This document shows, one piece after another, positions 1-4,597 of a DNA stretch of 6,084 bases; the stretch's first letter is position 1, and each line of letters opens with the position of its first letter. The translations under genes were made by a program, and so were the position numbers. Source of the DNA: an uncultured Collinsella sp. Lineage in GTDB: Bacteria > Actinomycetota > Coriobacteriia > Coriobacteriales > Coriobacteriaceae. The stretch is from the NCBI GenBank assembly GCA_902494565.1, contig CABUTN010000065.1:1-6084 (forward strand), read 5' to 3'. Below the pieces are notes generated by a model. It did not search any database. It worked only from the letters and a program-made list of their open reading frames with translations, and was not told the origin of the DNA.

Positions 1-531
1 CTTGCGCTCGCCGTGGGCGACCGGGCGCCCTGGTCGCCGGCGCTCGACGGACTGGTGCTTCATGTGCCCGCCGGTGGACGCACCTGTGTGATGGGCGCTT
101 CGGGCGTGGGCAAGTCGACGTTGCTTGCGCTGGTGGCGGGGGAGTGCGCACCGTGCTCCATGGTGTTTCAGGACGTGCGCCTGGTCGAGGACGCCTCTGC
201 TTTGGATAACGTGCTGGTGTGCGCCGATGCACGCGTGAATGCCTCGAGTGCCGCTGCCTTGTTGCGCCTGCTGGTACCGGGGATCGATGTGCATGCCCGC
301 GTGGCCGAGCTCTCGGGCGGGCAGCGCCGTCGCGTCGAGATTGCCCGAGCCCTGCTGTGTCCGGGCGGCGCAGTGATTCTGGACGAGCCCTTTACCGGTC
401 TAGACATCGCTGCGCGCGACGCATGCACCGAGGTCGTGCTCGACTTGCTCGACGGTCGTATGCTGTTGCTTGCCACGCACGATGCCGTCGACGCTCAGGC
501 CCTCAATATCTCGGACATCATCACGCTCTAA
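1..531 (+). CDS. ABC transporter ATP-binding protein (5' end outside window)
   Basis: The reading frame is open from base 1, so the gene starts upstream; the GTG at 13 is in frame but has no ribosome-binding site and the protein's first strand already lies before it. Numbering from that GTG: Walker A GASGVGKST 28-36, Q-loop Q53 in VFQD, signature LSGGQ 100-104, Walker B VILDEP 121-126 with catalytic E125, D-loop GLD 129-131, and H-loop H156. All nucleotide-binding motifs are intact, so it should hydrolyse ATP to drive an ABC transporter. No permease or binding protein is in view; they may lie upstream. The Q-loop neighbourhood (RLVEDASALDNVL) resembles the RLLPW...ALENV pattern of the nitrate/sulfonate/taurine/thiamine-precursor importer ATPases, but this does not fix a substrate. 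The stretch from Walker A lysine to Q-loop is only 19 residues, against about 40 in MalK-type ATPases. Sampled lines are very GC-rich (about 70%). Confidence 0.9.
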   Translation, partial: LALAVGDRAPWSPALDGLVLHVPAGGRTCVMGASGVGKSTLLALVAGECAPCSMVFQDVRLVEDASALDNVLVCADARVNASSAAALLRLLVPGIDVHARVAELSGGQRRRVEIARALLCPGGAVILDEPFTGLDIAARDACTEVVLDLLDGRMLLLATHDAVDAQALNISDIITL

Positions 532-587
532 ATACTTACTCAGCAACAAATTGATCCGTTTTTTCTCCGTCCCCATGGGGTCGGGTA

Positions 588-633
588 TGGTATTCTATCT
601 GCGGGGTAATACTTAGGAATACCAAGTAATACC
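588..633 (+). promoter_or_regulatory. Candidate promoter and operator repeats upstream of the antitoxin gene
   Basis: An extended -10-like element (TG at 588-589, TATTCT at 591-596) lies here, with no convincing -35 box. Overlapping and following it are repeated motifs: GGTATTC (589-595) is a perfect 7-bp inverted repeat of GAATACC (617-623), and GTAATAC occurs twice, at 606-612 and 626-632, exactly 20 bp apart. Several copies of one short motif over a start site is how ribbon-helix-helix antitoxins commonly autoregulate. The assignment to the antitoxin downstream is inference, and the promoter call itself is weak. Confidence 0.35.
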
Positions 634-654
634 AACGCCGTAGAACAAACTCAA

Positions 655-711
655 GATGCGGGCCAATCGGGTTGCCTTCACAGCCCGTCGCCCAGCCGCG
701 TGGCCCGCATC
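655..711 (+). other. Nested inverted repeat, candidate structured leader RNA
   Basis: GATGCGGGCCA (655-665) pairs perfectly with TGGCCCGCATC (701-711), giving an 11-bp GC-rich outer stem. Inside it CGGGTTG (668-674) pairs with CAGCCCG (681-687), with one G-U and a 6-base loop, leaving 688-700 unpaired. The structure ends 35 bases before the antitoxin ATG and has no U-tract after it, so it does not look like a simple intrinsic terminator. I do not recognise it as a known riboswitch. It could be a cis-regulatory leader, a small RNA, or a protein-binding palindrome in DNA. Confidence 0.4.
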
Positions 712-746
712 CATCCGCACCACCGTCGTTTCAAAAAGGAAGCGCC

Positions 747-950
747 ATGGCAGAACACATGACCCCGGTTGTCGCGAAGGTCTTGCCCGAGGAAAAGGCG
801 GCCTTCGCGGAGGCAACCCAGCTCGTGGGCACCACGCCGTCCAACGCCATCCGCATGTTCATCGCCGCCTTCAATCGCTGCGGCACCTTCCCGTTCGACA
901 TCTCGCCGAGCGGGGCTTTTGGCGCTGCGCCCGATTCTCATCAACAATGA
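747..950 (+). CDS. Orphan RelB/DinJ-family antitoxin-like protein (67 aa)
   Basis: This small protein resembles the N-terminal ribbon-helix-helix region of RelB/DinJ antitoxins: a short strand (PVVAKV, residues 7-12), a charged helix (EEKAAFAEATQLVG), the turn TTPSNAIRMFIAAF with the small residues and hydrophobics typical of the family, then a GTFPFDI stretch like the family's GGIPFEI. Proteins of this type bind their own promoter and neutralise a YafQ/RelE-type toxin. At 67 residues it is shorter than DinJ (about 86), mainly at the C-terminus, which is the toxin-binding part in the family. The ATG at 747 is chosen because AAAAGGA sits at 734-740; an upstream in-frame ATG at 672 lies within a putative RNA structure and lacks such a site. 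No toxin gene is adjacent: the next feature is a palindromic repeat and then a membrane protease gene. It may act as an orphan regulator or be the remnant of a broken pair. Confidence 0.65.
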   Translation: MAEHMTPVVAKVLPEEKAAFAEATQLVGTTPSNAIRMFIAAFNRCGTFPFDISPSGAFGAAPDSHQQ

Positions 951-958
951 CTGTTTCA

Positions 959-1022
959 AACTGCCGGCACTTGGGGACGTTCTTTTTCTGCCGGCAGTTA
1001 AGGAACGTCCCTAAGTGCCGGG
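959..1022. repeat. REP/MITE-like palindromic element
   Basis: The arms 964-982 and 1003-1021 form a 19-bp inverted repeat with one imperfection, a G opposite T (973/1012). The loop of 20 bases contains a second perfect palindrome, CTGCCGGCAG (988-997). A competing pairing also exists, as AACTGCCGGCA (959-969) is the exact complement of TGCCGGCAGTT (989-999). From memory, hairpins with a GGCACTTRGGGACGTTC core recur in Coriobacteriia and Firmicutes genomes and accompany IS200-like/REP-associated tyrosine transposases, which would make this a non-autonomous copy. No transposase gene and no clear target-site duplication is seen. It may also act as a hairpin in the transcript between the antitoxin stop and the protease ribosome-binding site. 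Confidence 0.65.
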
Positions 1023-1026
1023 TTTT

Positions 1027-1033
1027 GAGGAGG
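1027..1033 (+). promoter_or_regulatory. Ribosome-binding site deciding the protease start
   Basis: GAGGAGG at 1027-1033 stands 5 bases before the ATG at 1039. It decides against the in-frame GTG at 1015, which lies inside the arm of the palindromic element and has no binding site of its own. Confidence 0.8.
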
Positions 1034-1038
1034 TTGGC

Positions 1039-1953
1039 ATGCTCAATGCACTGGTTTGGGCACTTGCCTGTTTTGGCGTTGTTGCTGCCGATATTGCCCT
1101 GAGCATGGTTTTGTTCTCCGTGCTGGACATCGTGTCGGCGCTGACGGGTTTCCCGATCGACAACCTCGATATCCAATGGTTCCAGGCTGCCGCTCAGACG
1201 GCGTCGTTTTTGATGGCGCTGCTGTGGTGGCGCTATCTGTGGCCCCGCTCCTTCATGGCGCGCCGGCAAGGCGAACGCCCACTCGGCGGGGGAGCAGGCG
1301 CGGCATGGAAGCGCATTGTCTGCATTGTTGTGATCGGCCTATCCATGCAGGTGGTCATTAGCTACCTATGCGACGGCGTACTGTCGCTGCTGCCCGAGGC
1401 CGCGGCAGACTATAGCGAGCTCGTCGAGGAAACGGGCATGGGCGATACCAGCCTTCTTGCTGTCCTGACCACGGTGCTCGGCGCTCCGTTTTGCGAGGAG
1501 TTGCTGGTGCGCGGCATTATTTTTGAGTTTTCGCTCCGAGCGTTTAACCCGCAGTGCCGCCCACTTTGGAAGCGCCGACGTCTCGTGCGACCGCAAGACG
1601 GCGCCATGGTGCCCTGGGCGGCCCCAAGCACGTGGGGTATCGCCGCGGCAATCGTGCTGCAGGCGGCCATCTTTGGCTTTATGCATATGAACTGGGTGCA
1701 GGGCTGCTATGCGGGCGCTGCCGCCCTCATTTTTGGTTGGGTGCTCGTGACGACCGGAAAGCTCCGCTACACGATTCTGCTGCACTTTGCGTTTAATGCC
1801 GGGTCGTATCTCATGGGGCTGCTGTGGTTTGTGAGCACACCGCTCGACGTTGTGGTCACGGTTGGCATCGCCGGCTTTGTGCTGGTAGAGGCGATGCGCT
1901 CGCTGCTTCGATTGCGCATTCCCGTGTCGCGCGAAGCTGATCGGTCTGAGTAA
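1039..1953 (+). CDS. CPBP-family intramembrane glutamic endopeptidase (CAAX protease-like)
   Basis: This 304-residue integral membrane protein carries the three signatures of the Rce1/CPBP (ABI) family: EELLVR with E153, E154 and R158, FGFMH with F212 and H216, and HFAFN with H249 and N253. These residues make the intramembrane active site. About seven or eight hydrophobic segments can be seen, roughly at residues 5-33, 50-64, 93-117, 137-150, 199-217, 222-239, 245-263 and 268-290. Family members in bacteria are linked to bacteriocin self-immunity or maturation, prenyl-peptide processing and membrane-protein control; nothing here identifies the substrate. The segment between EExxxR and FxxxH is long (53 residues between the motifs) and includes a basic, proline-rich insertion (about 170-196, KRRRLVRPQ). 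The start follows a strong ribosome-binding site. It is convergent with the AraC-type gene and probably transcribed alone or by read-through from the antitoxin gene. All catalytic residues are present. Confidence 0.88.
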   Translation: MLNALVWALACFGVVAADIALSMVLFSVLDIVSALTGFPIDNLDIQWFQAAAQTASFLMALLWWRYLWPRSFMARRQGERPLGGGAGAAWKRIVCIVVIGLSMQVVISYLCDGVLSLLPEAAADYSELVEETGMGDTSLLAVLTTVLGAPFCEELLVRGIIFEFSLRAFNPQCRPLWKRRRLVRPQDGAMVPWAAPSTWGIAAAIVLQAAIFGFMHMNWVQGCYAGAAALIFGWVLVTTGKLRYTILLHFAFNAGSYLMGLLWFVSTPLDVVVTVGIAGFVLVEAMRSLLRLRIPVSREADRSE

Positions 1954-1975
1954 TAACGCCTTTAATTAGACCGAT
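1940..1975. terminator. Possible bidirectional terminator between convergent genes
   Basis: ATCGGTCT (1940-1947) and AGACCGAT (1968-1975) are a perfect 8-bp inverted repeat whose 20-base loop contains the stop codons of both convergent genes. A 2-bp extension inwards (G-T, A-T) is possible. No clear T-tract follows on either strand, so the terminator role is only suggested by position. Confidence 0.35.
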
Positions 1976-2954
1976 GCGTCCTGAACGCACCTGGCGTTTC
2001 GCCGAATGCTTCTTTAAATTTTGAGTAAAAGAATGACATGTTGGAGATGCCGACTTTTCGGGCCACATACTGCACGCTGCGCTCGGTGTTATTGAGAAGA
2101 TATGCCGCCTCTGTGAGCTGCTGGTTGAGCTTGATTTGCGAAAACGTTTTGCCGGTTTTTTGCTTGATCAAGCTGCTGAGATAGCTGGTGCTATAACCCG
2201 TATCGCTCGCAATGCTTTCGAGTGTGCAGTCGCCGTAGCTTCGTTCAATATGATTCAGAATCGACACGATGCGTTCGTCCGACATGATCGCCTGGTTATC
2301 AGTTGCGGAGCGTCGGTACAGTCCTCGAATGAGAACAAGGAATAGGCTGACGGCGAGGTGCCTCATGAGTTCATTGGAATAGGCATCTTTAAAGTGATAT
2401 TCGATAAAGAGCATCTCGATGAGGCGTCGCGCATGTCGGGCGTATTCCTCTGGAAGAATGAGATATTTTCGGGCCTCGCGGTTTTTGGACACAAAATCAA
2501 ATAGAAGATTCGTTAATGGTGACGCGCCGGGTAGCTGGCTCAGGAACAACGAATCGAACATTTCTTTTTTGAAGACGATCGAAATGACGATATCATGCTC
2601 GCCCTTAACGTATGGAACGCTTCTGACTACGCCGGTGTTGCAAATGAGCACGTCGCCCTTTTTAAGGAGTAGTCGCCGTCCGTTGACGATAAACGTGCAG
2701 ACGCCGTCGTACACGTAGTTAAGCTCCATATCCCGATTGATATGAGGAGGAATATCGGTAAAGCGCGACTCCTTGATAAGGCCCACGGGGTTTTCGTCGA
2801 GAGTTTCTTTCCAATCAAACAGATAGACCTCTTCGCCGTTAATGGTTGTGGTTTCCACCCTGTTATATCGCGGGCTGAGCTCTCCCGGATGTGTGCGATG
2901 CCACTCTTCGGTCTCGGTATGCGTATAGAGCAGCTGTTTGAGATTCGAATCCAT
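1962..2954 (-). CDS. AraC-family transcriptional regulator with cupin-like sensor domain
   Basis: The 330-residue protein has an N-terminal cupin-like beta-barrel region (about 40-130; the stretch with HINRDMELNYVYDG, the RRLLLKKGDVLI turn and a following strand is typical) and a C-terminal AraC/XylS DNA-binding domain (about 228-326). Two helix-turn-helix units are visible: LESIASDTGYSTSYLSSLIKQ (about 245-265) and VQYVARKVGISNMSFFYSKFK (about 294-314), followed by the characteristic FGETPGAFR ending. Such proteins sense a sugar or sugar phosphate and activate divergent carbohydrate genes. Here it is divergent from a hydrolase-PTS operon, which it most likely controls. The ATG at 2954 is preceded by GGAG (minus strand, 2964-2961) at 6 bases. 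The gene is visibly more AT-rich than the ABC gene at the left (one sampled line 38% GC), which may reflect separate acquisition. The inducer cannot be read from sequence. Confidence 0.9.
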   Translation of the reverse strand: MDSNLKQLLYTHTETEEWHRTHPGELSPRYNRVETTTINGEEVYLFDWKETLDENPVGLIKESRFTDIPPHINRDMELNYVYDGVCTFIVNGRRLLLKKGDVLICNTGVVRSVPYVKGEHDIVISIVFKKEMFDSLFLSQLPGASPLTNLLFDFVSKNREARKYLILPEEYARHARRLIEMLFIEYHFKDAYSNELMRHLAVSLFLVLIRGLYRRSATDNQAIMSDERIVSILNHIERSYGDCTLESIASDTGYSTSYLSSLIKQKTGKTFSQIKLNQQLTEAAYLLNNTERSVQYVARKVGISNMSFFYSKFKEAFGETPGAFRTHRSN

Positions 2955-2971
2955 GGGGTGCTCCAGGGGTG

Positions 2972-2999
2972 AACGGTAGAATCGATGCCTTAAACGGTA
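2972..2999. promoter_or_regulatory. Candidate AraC-type operator: direct repeats 21 bp apart
   Basis: AACGGTA occurs at 2972-2978 and again at 2993-2999 in the same orientation, 21 bp apart, close to two turns of the helix. That arrangement matches how AraC-family proteins place their two-part half-sites. The repeats cover roughly +14 to -7 of the predicted minus-strand start, so binding there could autorepress the regulator and act upstream of the hydrolase operon. Only 7 bases are conserved, so chance is possible. Confidence 0.4.
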
Positions 3000-3027
3000 T
3001 TATATCTAAAAAAATGTTATAAACCAA
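2999..3027 (-). promoter_or_regulatory. Predicted promoter of the AraC-family gene
   Basis: On the minus strand TTGGTT (3027-3022) and a perfect TATAAT (3004-2999) are separated by exactly 17 bases. Transcription would start near 2992, giving a leader of about 38 bases before the ATG at 2954. The -10 box is consensus and the -35 matches in three of six positions. Confidence 0.6.
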
Positions 3028-3096
3028 CGCTTTCTATGCGATATCTTATGCATCTTGTTCTTCCTAGTATTGGGTTATCCGCTGGAGCATCCGATC

Positions 3097-3104
3097 AAGG
3101 AGGG
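3097..3104 (+). promoter_or_regulatory. Ribosome-binding site deciding the hydrolase start
   Basis: AAGGAGGG at 3097-3104 lies just before the ATG at 3108. In-frame ATGs at 3036 and 3048 have no comparable site and would add 24 or 20 residues that precede the conserved start of family 1 hydrolases. A plus-strand promoter for the operon is not obvious; TTATAA (3018-3023) with TATCTT (3042-3047) at 18 bases is a weak candidate, as expected of an activator-dependent promoter. Confidence 0.8.
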
Positions 3105-3107
3105 CAA

Positions 3108-4586
3108 ATGAGTAAGTTAAAACATGGGTTTGACTCCGACTTTTTATGGGGCGGAGCCATATCGTGCTCGCAGGCCGATGGCGCCTGGAATGAGGGCGGA
3201 AAGGGAAAGTCGACGCAGGATTGTCGATGGCTGGATGGTACCTGGACTCATGACCAGATTGAGGACAAGCATCAAAACAACCCCTTCTGCCATGACGAGC
3301 TAATGAACGCTCTCGCAGATGACGGCGTTGAGTTCTACCCGTTTAGGCGTGGCAACGACTTCTATCATCACTATCGTGAGGACATCGCGCTTTTTGCGGA
3401 GATGGGTCTCAAGCTGTTCCGCACCTCTATTTGCTGGAGCCGAATCTATCCTAACGGAGATGATCTTGAGCCTAACCGCGAAGGCATCGAGTGGTATCGA
3501 AGTATGCTGGGTGAGTGCAAAAAGCACGGCATTAAAACCTTCGTCACCATGCTCCACTATGACATCCCGGTAAATCTTGTCACCACATATGGGGGATGGA
3601 AGAATCGCAAGACGATTGATTTCTTCGCCCGCTATGTCGAGACAATCGTTACGGAATTGGGCGATCTGGTCGATTTCTGGCTGCCTTTTAACGAGTTCAA
3701 TGCAGCGCGTTTTTCGCCTTGGGACGGGGTCTGTCTGGTCAAAGACGAAGAGGGGGAGAACTTCGATCGAGCCATTTTCCAGTGCCTGCACCACGAGTTC
3801 GTTGCCAATGCGCGTGCCGTCGAGATTGTCCATCGTCTTTCGCCCGATACTCCCGTTGGCGGCATGATCGCTCGATTCTGTACGTATCCCGCCACCTGCC
3901 GTCCCGAAGATAACATGCAGGCTATTCACGACGACCAGTATTCCAACTGGTTCTATACGGACGTGATGGCTCGTGGAAAATACCCCGCTTATATGAATCG
4001 CTATTTCGATGCGTGTGGTATCGAGATTCAAATGGAACCGGGCGATGAAGAGCTCATCGCTCGCAACACGGTCGACTTCCTGGCCTTTTCGTACTACTTT
4101 TCCCAGGTATCCACCTGCGATCAGGGATGGGAGAAGACTGCGGGTAATCTGGTCATGGCAAACAAGAACCCTTATCTCGAGACGAGTGAGTGGGGCTGGC
4201 AGCTCGATCCCATTGGTCTGAGGGTTACCCTTAACCAGATGTATGACCGCTATGGGCTGCCCCTGTATATCGCCGAGAACGGCCTCGGTACATCTGATGT
4301 AGTCGAGGAGGATGGCAGCATCCACGACGAGTATCGAATCGATTATTTGCGCCAGCACATAAAGTGCCTTAAGGAAGCAGTGATCGATGGCGTTGACGTG
4401 CGCGGATACATGATCTGGGGATTCATTGACCTTGTTGCCTGCGGTCCTCTTACGATGGACAAGCGCTACGGGCTTATCTATGTCGATCTGGATAATTGCG
4501 GCAACGGCACTGCGGAGCGCTCGCGTAAAGACTCTTTCTATTGGTATCAGAAATGTATCGCCACTAATGGCGAGGATCTTGGGTAG
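3108..4586 (+). CDS. Glycoside hydrolase family 1, probable 6-phospho-beta-glucosidase
   Basis: This 492-residue cytoplasmic enzyme (no signal peptide) is full length for family 1, where 6-phospho-beta-glucosidases are about 475-480 residues. It begins with the usual FLWGGAISCSQADGAW strand, has the acid/base glutamate E196 in FNEFN and the nucleophile E390 in IAENG, plus FRTSICWSRIYPNG (104-117), HHEFVANA (228-235) and WGFIDLVA (437-444). The DKRYGLIYVD region (451-460), with K452 and Y454, matches the lysine and tyrosine that bind the substrate's 6-phosphate in BglA/LacG-type enzymes. The serine that normally follows IDLV is alanine here (A444). Its place directly before a PTS permease supports cleavage of imported phosphorylated beta-glucosides such as cellobiose, salicin or arbutin phosphates; the exact sugar is unknown. 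It is first in a two-gene operon controlled from the divergent AraC region. A plain beta-glucosidase is the less likely alternative. Confidence 0.9.
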   Translation: MSKLKHGFDSDFLWGGAISCSQADGAWNEGGKGKSTQDCRWLDGTWTHDQIEDKHQNNPFCHDELMNALADDGVEFYPFRRGNDFYHHYREDIALFAEMGLKLFRTSICWSRIYPNGDDLEPNREGIEWYRSMLGECKKHGIKTFVTMLHYDIPVNLVTTYGGWKNRKTIDFFARYVETIVTELGDLVDFWLPFNEFNAARFSPWDGVCLVKDEEGENFDRAIFQCLHHEFVANARAVEIVHRLSPDTPVGGMIARFCTYPATCRPEDNMQAIHDDQYSNWFYTDVMARGKYPAYMNRYFDACGIEIQMEPGDEELIARNTVDFLAFSYYFSQVSTCDQGWEKTAGNLVMANKNPYLETSEWGWQLDPIGLRVTLNQMYDRYGLPLYIAENGLGTSDVVEEDGSIHDEYRIDYLRQHIKCLKEAVIDGVDVRGYMIWGFIDLVACGPLTMDKRYGLIYVDLDNCGNGTAERSRKDSFYWYQKCIATNGEDLG

Positions 4587-4589
4587 GAG
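4585..4589 (+). promoter_or_regulatory. Ribosome-binding site overlapping the hydrolase stop codon
   Basis: AGGAG at 4585-4589 overlaps the TAG stop (4584-4586) and stands 8 bases before the GTG at 4598. This favours 4598 over the GTG at 4589, which lies within the site itself, and suggests translational coupling of hydrolase and permease. Confidence 0.7.
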
Positions 4590-4597
4590 TGATTGTC

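Noticed and set aside
551..579. TTGATC (551-556) as a -35 box for the antitoxin promoter
   Set aside because: The position 17 bases downstream has no -10-like sequence, and the likely -10 at 591-596 is 34 bases away.
571..580. Perfect palindrome CCCCATGGGG after the ABC gene
   Set aside because: Self-complementary with no loop, 10 bases only, no T-tract; not supportable as a terminator or a defined site.
656..1102. Plus-strand open frame overlapping the antitoxin and palindrome (148 codons)
   Set aside because: It runs through the inverted repeats and the true antitoxin in another frame, is arginine-rich as typical of GC-rich shadow frames, and has no ribosome-binding site.
1366..1785. Minus-strand open frame of 139 codons inside the protease gene
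   Set aside because: Composition-driven shadow frame opposite a gene with clear CPBP motifs; no start signal.
2138..2153. AAAACGTTTT palindrome (2141-2150) resembling a LacI/CcpA-type operator
   Set aside because: It lies well inside the AraC-type coding sequence, far from either promoter, its flanks do not extend the symmetry, and it misses end positions of the cre consensus.
3036..3107. Upstream in-frame extension of the hydrolase (24 residues, signal-peptide-like MRYLMHLVLPSIGLSAGA)
   Set aside because: It looks a little like a signal peptide, but no ribosome-binding site precedes it, a strong one serves the ATG at 3108, and a phospho-sugar hydrolase acts in the cytoplasm.
3300..4358. 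Long open frame on the minus strand opposite the hydrolase gene (352 codons)
   Set aside because: It is the antisense shadow of a well-conserved family 1 hydrolase, has no ribosome-binding site and resembles no protein family I know.
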